Below the pieces are notes generated by a model, which saw nothing but the letters and a program-made list of their open reading frames with translations, had not been told where the DNA came from and did not search any database. From NCBI GenBank assembly GCA_905221605.1, contig CAJNDS010002344.1, positions 127,501 to 182,500 on the forward strand: a stretch of 55,000 bases of DNA, written 5' to 3'. The number at the start of each line of letters is the position of its first letter. Position 1 is the stretch's first letter. Both the position numbers and the translations under genes were made by a program. Shown piece after piece: positions 29,927 through 39,983 of the stretch. The stretch comes from Symbiodinium natans (Eukaryota > Sar > Dinophyceae > Suessiales > Symbiodiniaceae).

Positions 29927-31341
29927 GCTTGTGGTGTTTCTTGTGGCTGCAAAAAACCCTCGAACCAGGGCCAGGGTCTTCTTGACGCCCTTATGGGCAC
30001 CCACTGAGACTGAAATCTTAAAGCCTGACGATCCTTGGGAGGGGCCAGGGGTTTAGGGTTTAGGGTTTAGGGTTGGGGGTGAGGGGGGTGTTTTGTTTGT
30101 CATCCGCCTGCTGTATAGAGCCTCAGTGTACTGCTGCGACTCGTTTTGTCGGAGATGTTAGGTGCCAGCAAGTGGCATTCACATTCTTGCAGTTGCCTCT
30201 TCCCATCTTTGCCTCTTCCAAGACGGCTGCTCTGATGAGGGCTGTTGCGTACGACCGCGTTGGTCCAGGGTTCTGACAGGAAGGCTATGCAGTCTCTTAC
30301 CGGGCAAGAGAGGATCCTGGTGTGGGGGATGGGAAAGCAGTGCTTGTAGAGCACCCTACGGCTCAAATGTGGTTCCTCCCCGGGATTCCATTTGAGCCTC
30401 AGGGTAGGCACAAGGGGGAGACTCCTTTAGAGGATGCGACAGCGTAACAAGCCGCGCCCGCTTCAAAGAGCTGCTTCGCAACAAAGTTTGCAGCAGATGT
30501 GGAGGGCCTCGGACAGGATGGGATCTCTGGAAATATGATGGGCCCCACACCTGTCTGACTTTAAGCCTTCTACAGATACTCTTGCATTGGGAACTGGCAC
30601 CTGCCGACCACTGTATACTCTAGGTAGAGTCTGCCAGAACTCGTGTTCGAATCTCTGGGCTACATGTTGAAAGCCTTGAAGCACAAATCCTTCCAGGAAT
30701 GCATAGATCCACACATCGCGACACGTCGGATTTATGAGGTGCGGGGTTTAGGGATTAGGGTTTGGGGCGTAGAATTCGGGCCCATACCGGTCGATTGCAT
30801 AGCACAGTGCGTCCTTAAGATATGGCATTTCATGCTATTTCCCAAAATAGGGGGTACCCCTTTAAACCCCCCCAAAACGACCTTAAATAGGGACCCCCAA
30901 AAGGGGTACCCCCCTCCCCCTCCTTCCCCCCCCCCCCCCGCCCCAATCTTCAACCCCAGATTTTTCTGTGTCCTTTAGGTGCAAAGCTCTCGGCTGGAGC
31001 CTGTTCCCCCATACTCTGAATAAAAAATTCTGAGCTTGAGACACTTCCCAACCTCAAACCCTGCACCCCTAAACCCTAAACCCTAAGCCTTACATCCTCA
31101 ACCCTACAAACGAAGAAGTCTTGGGACTGCGTGCTTCGCCGGCCTCTGGAAAAATGATGGGCCAGCGCAGAACGTTTCTCGTACTGCTGCGAAGTCACCC
31201 CAGAAGAAAAGTTGCCTCATAGGGTCATAGGGTTTTGCGTCTAGGGTTTAGGGTTTCGATCCCTAAACCCTAAACCCTAAACCCTAAACCCTAAACCCTA
31301 AACCCTAAGGGTTCAAGATTTTTTGGGCCTCTGGGGTTCAG
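29927..31341. other. Region downstream of quinone reductase copy B, no gene assigned
   Basis: 30043-30730 is mostly unique sequence with little telomeric repeat and several overlapping short frames (for example 30100-30411 minus and 30162-30395 plus). None has a recognisable domain or splice context, so I read it as 3' UTR or spacer. 30740-30960 holds heptamers and poly-C/poly-G tracts. 31126-31205 is a GC-rich island (CTGCGTGCTTCGCCGGCC...) that may be an exon. Confidence 0.4.
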
Positions 31342-31398
31342 GTTTGTACTGGGAGGGCACGAATGAGCCCCGCAAGCGGGCGTGGTCCACGTCCCTTC
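31342..31398 (+). CDS. Candidate exon, unrecognised
   Basis: A GC-rich island between a GGTTCAG acceptor and a GTGGGTG donor. In phase 2 it reads LYWEGTNEPRKRAWSTSL. G-strand heptamers follow at 31438 and C-strand heptamers precede it at 31259-31307, the same bracketing seen around certain exons here. No partner exon was assigned. Confidence 0.3.
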
Positions 31399-31980
31399 GT
31401 GGGTGTGTCGCGTCTAGGTTTCGGCGTTAGGGTATGAGGGTTTAGGGTTTAGGGTTTAGGGTTTAGGGTTTAGGGTGTTTCGCGTCACTGTCTAGGTTTC
31501 GGCGTTAGGGTATGGGGACCCGAAGCCCTAAACTCTCAGGGTTGTTGATCCCGAGGTAAGATGATGCTAAGCCTAAATCCTACTTGGAGGTGCTAAGTTC
31601 CCTAGTTAGGACCCTTGAGATGTAGGCCCATGGAACGCTCAGCCCGCCAGCCAGAAATCCAGACCTTGAGCCTGAAGATTTTGAGCCTCACCTGCACCCC
31701 CACAATACCCCTAAGACCCTAAACCCTAAACCCTAAACCCTAAACCCTGAACCCTAAACCCTAAACCCTAAACCCTAAACCCTACTCAGGGCATCTGAAC
31801 GGGTACTTGGGGGGTCCACGTAGGCCATATAAATTTTGACATAGAAGCTCGTTACCTAGCAGGGAGTTTGGGGTGTAGGATTTCGGTTTTAGGGTTTAGG
31901 GTTTGGGGTTTAGGGTTCAGGGTTTAGGGTTAGGATCGTTTGATAAGTTGGTGGTAAGAAGAGCATAGGTGGTACAGCAG

Positions 31981-32044
31981 AAGCTGCAACTGGGGCGCTG
32001 CTTCGGGACATCGAAACCCACTCAGCCAGAGATGGCCGCAATCC
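31981..32044 (+). CDS. Candidate exon, unrecognised
   Basis: Follows a TACAGCAG acceptor. Two frames are open (KLQLGRCFGTSKPTQPEM, or AATGALLRDIETHSARDG). The second has the more usual residue mix. Confidence 0.25.
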
Positions 32045-32175
32045 ATCAACCTTGAACCCTTAAACCCTAAACTCTAAACCCAAAGGGGTTTAGGGTTTAG
32101 GGTTTAGGGTTTAGGGTCTAGGAGGCCCAAATGCACTAAACCCTCCAGTTCCCCTCTCCTTTCTTCATCCCGAAG

Positions 32176-32241
32176 ATATTTGGAGCTCTGAAGAACAATG
32201 CCCTCAACCCCGAGAAAGCCCTCGAGAGCCCTGAGTCTTAA
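32176..32241 (+). CDS. Candidate exon, unrecognised
   Basis: After a CCCGAAG acceptor the plus strand reads IFGALKNNALNPEKALESPES and stops at TAA (32239-32241). A GA donor is possible at 32224. G-strand heptamers follow at 32262-32325. Confidence 0.3.
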   Translation: MFGALKNNALNPEKALESPES

Positions 32242-33052
32242 GCCGGAAGCTGCAGTCTAGGGTTTAGGGGTTTAGGGTTCAGGGTTCAGGGTTTAGGGTT
32301 TAGGGTTTAGGGTTTCGGGTTTCGAGCTTAGGGTAAACAGTGCAGGTTTCACTCCATGCCCTCTCGCTTCTGCTGTCCGATGCCTGGTTTCAGGGACTCA
32401 GGGCTTGATAGGTTTTTTAGGGTTTAGGGTTTAGGGTTTAGGGTTTCGGGTTTCGGGTTTAGGGTTTAGGGTTTCGTTTTTAGGGTTTAGGGTTGAGCGC
32501 TGTTGGGCTTTACGGTTTACGGGCTTCAGGCGGCCTCGGGGTTCCGGGGACGGAGGGTCTGGGGTGTTAGGGTGTTTGGGCTTTCGGGTTGTAGTGGGTG
32601 TTCGGGTGTTGGAGGGTTTAGGGTTTAGGGTTTAGGGTTTAGGGTTTAGGGTTTAGGGTTTAGGGTTTAGGGTTTAGGGGGCTAGCGATTCTGGAATAGG
32701 GGGTCTTAGCAGCCCTTCAAACTTCAGCTTGCTAAGCACCGAAACCCTAGAAACCTCAAAACCCTCAACCCCGTTTCCTGGTTTCGCGCTTTCCCCATAC
32801 ATATATGTATATATATATATACATATATATATAGATATACCCTGTATACGGTCCTTCAAACATCCCTAAACCCTAAACCCTAAACTCTCCAGCAGACTTT
32901 CCAGGTTCAGCTGCGCAGGGCTTCGGGCTTCGCGTGTGTAGGACTTAAAGCGTCTTCCAAAAAAGCGGGACTAGCCGGGGATCTGTCGAGTTTTTGGGTG
33001 CGGGGTTCAGGGTTTAGGGTTTAGGGTTTAGCCACACCCTAAACCCTAAACC

Positions 33053-33298
33053 CCAACCCTAAACCCTAAACCCTAAACCCTAAACCCTAAACCCTAAACC
33101 CTAAACCCTAAACCCTAAACCCTAAACCCTAAACCCTAAACCCTAAACCCTAAACCCTAAACCCTAAACCCTAAACCCTAAACCCTAAACCCTAAACCTA
33201 ACCCTAAACCCTAAACCCTAAACCCTAAACCCTAAACCCTAAACCCTAAACCCTAAACCCTAAACCCTAAACCCTAACCCTAAACCCTAAACCCCAAA
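33053..33298 (-). repeat. Longest CCCTAAA array in the window (~245 nt)
   Basis: About 34 C-strand heptamers with hexamer slips (CCCTAA) near 33198 and 33277. It is interstitial, with unique GC-rich sequence and a candidate exon just downstream. Confidence 0.97.
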
Positions 33299-33311
33299 CC
33301 AAGCTTCCCAG

Positions 33312-33369
33312 GCAGCTGGTGCCTGCCTTGGCCCGGGCACCGGCCGGGGCGGGCCGCAGCTCCCTGCAG
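33312..33369 (+). CDS. Candidate exon, unrecognised
   Basis: Very GC-rich island after TTCCCAG and before GAGCAC (GA donor). The best frame reads QLVPALARAPAGAGRSSL. It is bracketed by the long CCCTAAA array upstream and TTTAGGG repeats from 33383. Confidence 0.3.
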
Positions 33370-34448
33370 GAGCACTTGGGGGGTTTAGGGTTTAGGGTTT
33401 AGGGTTTGGGGTTTAGGGTTTGGGGCTTAGGGGTTTGGGGCTTGGGGTGTAGGGTTTGGGGTTTAGGGTTTAGGGTTTAGGGTTTGGGATTTAGGGTTTA
33501 GGGGTTTAGGGTTTCGGGGTTTTAGGGTTTGAGAGATGTAGGGTTTTAGGGCTAAGCCCTATTTTATCCTAAGTGTTTAATGTGTATTTCCCCGAACAGG
33601 GCTGCGCCCCAATACACCGCAAGATGCTAGATCCTTATGATAGGAACCCAACACAAGGGCACCCGTTTCATTCGGAACCCCCTCAACAAATCCTCGCAGG
33701 GCCCCGAAACCTATTCTTCCACCCTTAGCCGGATAGACCCTAAACCCGAAACCCGAAACCCTAAACCCTAAACCCTAAACCCTAAACCCCGCACTGGAAC
33801 CTTAGGGAAAACTTCGGGGAGCCTTAGGGAGTAGGAACCTTGGGTTACAAACCCCCCCCCCCCCCCGAACCCTCTTCCCTTAAGAACCCTAAAACTTTGT
33901 GGTACTTTACTGTAACTTTAGATCCTTACCCTTTTTGGGTTTATTGGGTTTCTTAATAAGGCAGCTAAAAGTTTAATTCATAGCTACCCTCCTGAGTGCA
34001 GCCAGAAAAAAGCTGTAATTCAAAGAAGCATGTGGATGCCCAGTAGCATCCTTTAGGGTTTAGGGTTTAGGGTTTAGGGTTTCGGGTTTAGGGTTTAGGG
34101 TTTAGGGTTTAGGGTTTAGGGTTTAGGGTTCAGGGTTTAGGGTTTAGGGTTTAGGGTTTAGGGTTGTTCTCCAGAAAGGCTAGCTATTGACTCTCAGGGC
34201 TCGGGGTGCGGGCTTGAAAGTTGAGAGTTCAGGGCTTTGGGGTTTATAAGCCCTAAACCCCAAACACACACCCTAAAAGCTGGGGGGGGAGGGGCATTTA
34301 GCAAAGCTGTGGAAGTATAACTACTTTGCGCAAGAACACACTTTTAGAGTTTAGGGTTTAGGGTTTAGGGTTTCGGACTTTGAACCCTAAACCCTCAACC
34401 CTAAACCCTAAACCCTAAACCCTAAACCCCAGCTTCCAAGATTGTTCG

Positions 34449-34508
34449 ATGGCCGTGAGAGCAGGCAGTGCCACTTCTGACGAGCTTGGTGGAGGCGGCT
34501 TGCGAGCT
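34449..34508 (+). CDS. Candidate first exon, unrecognised
   Basis: ATG after a TTCCAAG acceptor-like site opens MAVRAGSATSDELGGGGLRA, a plausible N-terminus, with GT and GC donors inside 34489-34505. C-strand heptamers lie upstream (34384-34430) and downstream (34507-34580). No following exon could be joined. Confidence 0.3.
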
Positions 34509-34601
34509 AAACCCTAAACCCGACCCTAAACCCTAAACACTAAACCCTAAACCCTAAACCCTAAACCCTAAACCCTAAACCCGCGATCGTTCGCAATATT
34601 T

Positions 34602-34662
34602 CATGGGTTCCCCTACTACGGGAGGTAGGAGGTAGTAGAGGGGGGGAGTAGGGGAACCCATC
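34602..34662. repeat. Short perfect-hairpin element
   Basis: TGGGTTCCCCTACTAC at the left pairs with GTAGGGGAACCCA-like sequence at the right. Relative of the poly-C/poly-G element at 3239-3412. Confidence 0.5.
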
Positions 34663-34700
34663 AAGTACGGTAGTTTCCGAAAGTAGGGTACCTTTGAACG

Positions 34701-35104
34701 CCCCCCTTTTTTACCAGCAGTCCTTCATAGGTTTGTTCGTATAAGGGCGAACATCCCAAGGGGTACCTATTGTTGGGGTCTTTATATCTTTGTCAGACTG
34801 GGATAACATTTTGCATTTTTAAGGGTACTTAAACTCAGTAAGGAATAGAAATTTAAATTTTTAATGCTATCCCAACCATATATGATAAGAGGATCCTAGT
34901 ATTTGGGGATCTATATTGGGGGTCCCCTACTCTCGCAAACCCCGCATTGGGGTTCAGGGTGTCGATGTGGCCAGTTCTCTAACACCGAAACTTTGTCATA
35001 GAAGGGTACCATTTTACATTCTCAAGGGTGCTTAAACCCAATAAGGAATATTAGCCTCAATTTTGGGTATTATCCCGACCATGAACTAAGAAACATGTCA
35101 CCAT
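34701..35104. repeat. Interspersed repeats
   Basis: 34701-34760 is a half-copy of the GGGATGTTCCC family (right arm only). 34795-34880 and 34985-35090 are two copies of a repeat with CATTTTGCATTTTTAAGGG, ACTCAGTAAGGAAT and CTATCCCAACCAT. A third copy lies at 11528-11625 inside quinone reductase copy A. Confidence 0.55.
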
Positions 35105-35434
35105 TTGCGGGGGCCGGGTGCCCGAACTTCGATGGGCGCCAAGTATACTAGGTATACCCTAAAAGGCTCAGGGAGCTTTGTAAGTAGGCTGTACATAGAG
35201 AATATCCCCGAGATTAATAGTAAGGACCCCCCTCACCGCTATTGTTCAAGGTTCTTTGACAGATTTTTGGGAAACAGATCGAACTTAACTGACGATCTGG
35301 ACCGGCTTAAGGTAACCTGGGAGCGACATTTGTTTTCCGGCCATTCCGGGATCACAAACGACCTGAAACGAATTTGGTTAGGGTTGAGGGATGTAGTCAA
35401 GGAAGCTTCGAGGGTGGGTGGCCCTAAACCCTAA
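35105..35434 (+). CDS. Hypothetical open frame, 109 codons
   Basis: Open through mostly unique sequence, with a fairly normal residue mix (YIENIPEINSKDPP, DDLDRLKVTWERH, GLRDVVKEASR). Its start lies in a repeat-rich stretch and its end is a CCCTAAA array, so the real coding part, if any, is 35160-35420. No domain recognised. Could be 5' flanking DNA of the next gene. Confidence 0.25.
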   Translation: MRGPGARTSMGAKYTRYTLKGSGSFVSRLYIENIPEINSKDPPHRYCSRFFDRFLGNRSNLTDDLDRLKVTWERHLFSGHSGITNDLKRIWLGLRDVVKEASRVGGPKP

Positions 35435-35611
35435 ACCCTAAACCCTAAACCCTGAACCCTAGGGGAATTTGGGGTGAAAAGGCCTTCGCGAACCATAAAG
35501 TACCCGTGCAGAGACGCCTGGCCTGCTGTTATGGAGGCATAAAGAGGAGACTCAGTGGCCCCATGGCCTCTTCGTGGCTCTGGGCCGTAGTGTGTTGGTG
35601 TTGCCCGCATC

Positions 35612-37069
35612 ATGTTACTTGAGATTGAAGTGAGCCTGCTAAGTGGCCGCTCAGTTGTACTGGAAGCAGAAACGGATGAGCTTGTAGAAACCTTCAAAAA
35701 TAGAGCGCAAAAGGCTCTGGCAGTTGGCCGGGGCAGACTCTTGGAGTGCTCGGGACGCGATCTTGACGGAGCAGCCACACTGGAGGAGTCGAGGTTGCAC
35801 AGCGGCGATACGCTGACCTTGCAGATCGCCAGGGTTCACGTTTGCAGCAACAACAATGCTTTTGCAGCCGTTCTGGGCGATGGGTCTGTTGTGACCTGGG
35901 GCAATCCTCGCCATGGTGGCGACAACAGTGCTGTGCAAGGTCAGCTGAAGGATGTGCAGCAGATTCAAGCAACTGACCACGCTTTTGCTGCCATTCTGGG
36001 CGATGGGTCTATTGTGACCTGGGGCAATCCTGACTGTGATGGCGACAGCAGTGCTGTGCAAGGTCAGCTGAAGGATGTGCAGCAGATTCAAGCAACTTCC
36101 GCAGCTTTCGCTGCCATTCTGGGCGATGGGTCTGTTGTGACCTGGGGCAGGCCTGGCTATGGTGGCGACAGCAGCGCTGTGGAAGGTCGGCTGAAGGACG
36201 TGCAGCAGATTCAAGCAACTTCCTGCGCTTTCGCTGCCATTCTTGGCGATGGGTCTGTTGTGACTTGGGGCAATCCTGACCATGGTGGCGACAGCAGCGC
36301 TGTGCAAGGTCAGCTGAAGGACGTGCAGCAGATTCAAGCAACTTCCTACGCTTTCGCTGCCATTCTGGGCGATGGGTCTGTTGTGACCTGGGGCAATCCT
36401 GGCCATGGTGGCGACAACAGTGCTGTGCAAGGTCAGCTGAAGGATGTGCAGCAGATTCAAGCAACTTACAACGCTTTTGCTGCCATTCTGGGCGATGGGT
36501 CTATTGTGACCTGGGGCTTTCCTGGCCATGGTGGCGACAGCAGTGCTGTGCAAGGTCAGCTGAAGGATGTGCAGCAGATTCAAGCAACTTCCGCAGCTTT
36601 CGCTGCCATTCTGGGCGATGGGTCTGTTGTGACCTGGGCCAGTCATGGCCATGGTGGAAACAGCAGGGCTGTGCAAGGTCAGCTGCAGGATGTGCAGCAG
36701 ATTCAAACAACTTACATCGCCTTTGCTGCGATTCTGGGCGATGGGTCCGTTTTGACCTGGGGCAATCCTGGCCATGGTGGCGACAACAGTGCTGTGCAAG
36801 GTCAGCTGAAGGATGTGCAGCAGATTCAAGCAACTTACAAGGCTTTTGCTGCCATTCTGGGCGATGGGTCTATTGTGACCTGGGGCTTTCCTGGCCATGG
36901 TGGCGACAGCAGTGCTGTGCAAGGTCAGCTGAAGGATGTGCAGCAGATTCAAGCAACTTCCGCAGCTTTTGCTGCCATTCTGGGCGATGGGTCTGTTGTG
37001 ACCTGGGGCAATCCTGGCTATGGTGGCGACAGCAGTTCTGTGCAAGGTCAGCTGAAAGACGTGCAGTAG
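35612..37069 (+). CDS. Ubiquitin-like domain plus RCC1-like repeat protein, intronless
   Basis: 485 residues. Residues 1-75 look like a ubiquitin-like fold (MLLEIEVSLLSGRSV..., ending HSGDTLTLQIARV). Ten 41-residue repeats follow, each with the core FAAILGDGSVVTWG, then HGGDSSAVQGQLKDVQQIQAT. This is the blade pattern of the RCC1/HERC beta-propeller superfamily. Proteins of this layout are commonly annotated in dinoflagellates as HERC-like, but no HECT domain is present, so ligase activity cannot be claimed. Repeats 5-7 and 8-10 are near-identical (NPGHGGDN, FPGHGGDS, AAF order), showing a recent three-repeat duplication. The frame ends at TAG (37067), where every other repeat has CAG, and repeat sequence continues beyond, so the 3' end is truncated. 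No intron is needed, unlike the neighbouring genes. It sits between exon fragments of other genes. Minus-strand frames over it are shadows. Confidence 0.8.
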   Translation: MLLEIEVSLLSGRSVVLEAETDELVETFKNRAQKALAVGRGRLLECSGRDLDGAATLEESRLHSGDTLTLQIARVHVCSNNNAFAAVLGDGSVVTWGNPRHGGDNSAVQGQLKDVQQIQATDHAFAAILGDGSIVTWGNPDCDGDSSAVQGQLKDVQQIQATSAAFAAILGDGSVVTWGRPGYGGDSSAVEGRLKDVQQIQATSCAFAAILGDGSVVTWGNPDHGGDSSAVQGQLKDVQQIQATSYAFAAILGDGSVVTWGNPGHGGDNSAVQGQLKDVQQIQATYNAFAAILGDGSIVTWGFPGHGGDSSAVQGQLKDVQQIQATSAAFAAILGDGSVVTWASHGHGGNSRAVQGQLQDVQQIQTTYIAFAAILGDGSVLTWGNPGHGGDNSAVQGQLKDVQQIQATYKAFAAILGDGSIVTWGFPGHGGDSSAVQGQLKDVQQIQATSAAFAAILGDGSVVTWGNPGYGGDSSSVQGQLKDVQ

Positions 37070-37272
37070 ATTGAATCAACTTGCGGCGATTTCGCTGCCA
37101 TTCTGGGCGATGGGTCTGTTGTGACCTGGGGCAGTCATGGCCATGGTGGCGACAACAGTGCTGCGTAAGGTCAGCTGAAGGACGTGCAGCAGATTCAAGC
37201 AACTGACCACGCTTTTGTTGCCATTCTGGGCGATGGGTCCGTTGTGACCTGAGTGACCTGGGGCAATCCTGG
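37070..37272 (+). pseudogene. Decayed continuation of the RCC1-like repeats
   Basis: After the TAG the sequence still encodes two recognisable repeats (FAAILGDGSVVTWG at about 37090, FVAILGDGSVVT at about 37213), but with further stops at 37166 (TAA) and 37250 (TGA) and a short duplication of GTGACCTG. The ancestral gene had at least twelve repeats. Confidence 0.75.
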
Positions 37273-37410
37273 GAAAGAAACAGGGTGTCGCGAGTCAGGA
37301 ATCATTCTCTTCTGTGGTGGTGGATCTAACTTACAGGCTCTTTCACAGGGTGTCGCTGATTCTTGATTTTAGCTGTTTCAGTCTTGTTTAACGGTGCCAG
37401 AAGGGCCCAG

Positions 37411-38300
37411 AAGCTTGCTGGAAGCAACCCCTTTGTCAGTCGCGTATCGTCGAGCGGCGTGCTAATGTGATCCCTTGCCCAGGGGAACCCTAAACCCTAA
37501 ACCCCAAACCCCAAACCCTAAACCCTAAACCCTAAACCCTAAACCCTAAACCCTAAACCCTAAACCCTAATCAAACCCCCCAACAGGCGCTCATTGGCGA
37601 AGGGCATCCATTGAACACCTCGGTTGTCAGTGTTTCTGTCTGACTGGCTCTAGCAACGAGTACCAGCATATAGGAACCGTTCGTGGCTTTGCTCTCTAAA
37701 CCCGAAACCCTAAACCCTAAACCAGCAACATCCAGCGATTCAAGCAATCGTTGCACCCCAACCCCGAACCCCAAACCCCGAACCCCAAACCCGAAACCCG
37801 AAACCTGAAACCCGAAACCCGAAACCCGAAGCCCTACACCCTAAACCCTACACCCTAACCCTAAAGGTGCTTGGCCAGCTTCTAGACAACTTCTCCGTGG
37901 TGGAACAGGCTCCTGGGGTTTAGGGTTTAGCACTAGGGTTTAGGGTCTTCAGTGCGTTCAATTTAGGGTTTTCCGGGGCCTGCGGTGTTACCTCGTGTAA
38001 CCGGGAGGGGGGAGGGGGGGGTAGGCACTCTAAACCCTAAACCCTAAACCCCTAAACCCCTAAACCCTAAACCCTAAACCGGGTTCCCTTTTTTTGTTGG
38101 GTCCCCTTTTGTGCCGCCTCAGGGTCGGGAAGATCGAAATTTGGAGTATTTATCCAATACTCTTTTCTTTTGCGGGCAATACCATTGCGTATACAGCCTA
38201 AACCCTAAACCCTAATTAAACCCTAAACCCTACACCCTACACACACTCAAATAACAAGGGGAAGCGTGTCTTCTTCCAAGGCCCAACAGGCAACCGTTAA
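37411..38300 (+). CDS. Unrecognised spliced gene, 3' part, about five phase-0 exons
   Basis: Islands in one frame: 37411-37458 (KLAGSNPFVSRVSSSG, GT donor), 37587-37625 (ALIGEGHPLNTSV, GT), 37867-37908 (VLGQLLDNFSVVEQ, GC), 38123-38188 (GREDRNLEYLSNTLFFCGQ, GT) and 38259-38300 (GKRVFFQGPTGNR then TAA). Each follows an AG and starts with G or A. All junctions are phase 0, which is consistent but also a weak test. No family is recognised. Introns carry CCCTAAA arrays before the acceptors (37486-37568, 37840-37860) and TTTAGGG after exon 3 (37917-37950). The upstream part may lie before the intronless RCC1-like gene, which would then be nested in an intron; this is speculation. Confidence 0.4.
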
Positions 38301-38340
38301 AGCGAGGGCCAACCCCGAAGATGCTAAGGCTTAAGCGTTT

Positions 38341-39580
38341 AAGGTTTAGGGTTTAGGGTTTAGGGTTTAGGGTTTACTTGTTTCGGTCACACCGCTTCCC
38401 GGCTTCCCCTTGCTTCGTTCTCCAGCCAGGCCAGAGAGCGAGCACGTCAGAATCAGGCTCTCTGTCTGCAGGGTTTCGGGTTTAGGGTTTAGGGGTAGGG
38501 TTTAGGGTTTAGGGTTTAGGGTTTAGGGTTTAGGGTTTAGGGTTTAGGGTTTAGGGTTTAGGGTTTAGGGTTTAGGGTTTAGGGTTTAGGGTTCGGGAAA
38601 CTCTTCAGGGTTGAGCCCTGAAAGGGCTTATGGTTCATACTAGTTCATATACCCTGATTGGGCTTCTGGTAGGACAGCGTCAATGTTCCCAATTTTTTTG
38701 TTCATGTGGGCCCCAAGGTTTAGGGTTTAGGGTTTAGGGTTTAGGGTTTAGGGTTTAGGGTTTAGGGTTTCGGGTTTCGGGTTTCAGCCACAGATGCAAT
38801 AAACCATCAACCTGGGCTTAGGGTTTGGGGTTTGGGGATTCGGGTTTAGGGTTTAGGGTTCAGGGTCTGAATCTTCCATGTCTGAGAACTTCATGGCGCC
38901 CCGAATCTCAAACCCTAATTAAACCCTAACAAGCACAAACCTCAAACCCTAAAGCGTCAAGCCCTGATTCACCTAAAGCCCTGAGCCCTAAACCCTAAAC
39001 TCTAAACCCTAAGCCCTGAACCAAGATTGGAGTTTGGGGTCTAAGGGGGCAGCCTGGAATTCAGGGGTTAAGACTCCCTTGAGGAGCAAATGAGCCCTAA
39101 ATTTAGGGCGGGGGCAGGCGTGGTTAGGGTTTGGGTTTAGGGTTTAGGGTTTCGGTTTGGGGTTCAGGGTTTAGGAGTCGTCATATACCTTATACACTAC
39201 TATATGACTTGAGGTATATGAACCACCATATACCCGTGTGGGGTTCAGTTTGTCCCCAAGGTCGGGTTCAGGGTTTAGACATTGAGAGGTTCGGAAATAG
39301 TTAGGGCTTGGTTTTTTTTTGGGTGTGGGTCTGGGTTTAGGGATTTAGGAGTTTAGGTTTTTGGGTTTGGGGTTTGGGTTTAGGGTTTCGGGTATACAGT
39401 TCGCATGCTCGAGATTCACGGTTGTGGTTTAAGGTTTAGACAACCCTTGGGGGCCAAATCAACCCTAAACATTTTATGGTTCATATTCATATGAAGTTCA
39501 TATTCATGTAGTATTGGGTCTATGACCCCTTAACCCTAAACCCTCAGACCTAGACCCTAAACCTTAGGGGTTTGTTTGGT
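38341..39580. repeat. Repeat-rich stretch with long TTTAGGG arrays
   Basis: G-strand arrays at 38341-38375, 38487-38592 (about fifteen heptamers) and 38717-38785. Elements of the CCTTGRGGAC family lie at 39072-39262 and 39448-39588, both with heptamers inserted. 38424-38475 is a GC-rich island that could be exonic but has no clear frame. Confidence 0.6.
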
Positions 39581-39592
39581 CCCAGGCAAGTG

Positions 39593-39751
39593 CCCTAAGG
39601 GTCCATGTACCTATATAGTATATACTTGGGCCCTAAAGCTACTATATGGGAACCCCTTTAAGGCCCAAGTATATACTTGGGCCCTAAAGCTACTATATGG
39701 GAACCCCTTTAAGGCCCAAGTATAGACTATATAGGTACATGGACCCTTAGG
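39593..39751. mobile_element. Hairpin element with ~39-bp inverted ends
   Basis: CCTAAGGGTCCATGTACCTA at the left is matched inverted by TAGGTACATGGACCCTTAGG at the right. The centre holds two tandem copies of a ~61-bp segment starting TACTTGGGCCCTAAAGC. It would form a near-complete hairpin of about 160 nt. Confidence 0.7.
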
Positions 39752-39810
39752 GGTGATGGTTCAAGGGATTGGCGCTCGCTTTAGAAAAGGCCGTGCTCGC
39801 CTCATCGCAG

Positions 39811-39980
39811 CGGCGGGCGGCGGCAGCACCTCAGGACGAGTCATGGTGCGGGTTAGGGGTTTGGGGTTTAGGGTTTAGGGTTTAGGGTTTAGGGTTTAGG
39901 GGGTTTGCGCAGCTTAGGGGGTTTACGGTTTCGGGCTCAGGCGGGCATCCCGGATTCGAGAGTGCCAGGGGGAGTTCTAA
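39811..39980 (+). CDS. Two candidate exons, unrecognised
   Basis: 39811-39845 follows CATCGCAG and reads RRAAAAPQDES before GTGCGG. 39941-39980 follows GGGCTCAG and reads GHPGFESARGSSK (phase 2) or AGIPDSRVPGGV (phase 0). TTTAGGG repeats lie between them. They may belong to one gene, but the frame cannot be fixed. Confidence 0.25.
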
Positions 39981-39983
39981 GGA

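Noticed and set aside
30601-30665. tRNA-like GTTCGAATC box
   Set aside because: Only a B-box-like sequence is present; no A box, no paired acceptor stem.
35575-35611. Relic spliced leader before the RCC1-like gene (CCGTAG...TTGG)
   Set aside because: Only about nine scattered matches; not distinguishable from chance.
35651-37202. Minus-strand frames up to 464 codons over the RCC1-like gene
   Set aside because: Shadow of a 123-bp in-frame repeat on the plus strand; the plus strand has the recognisable domains.
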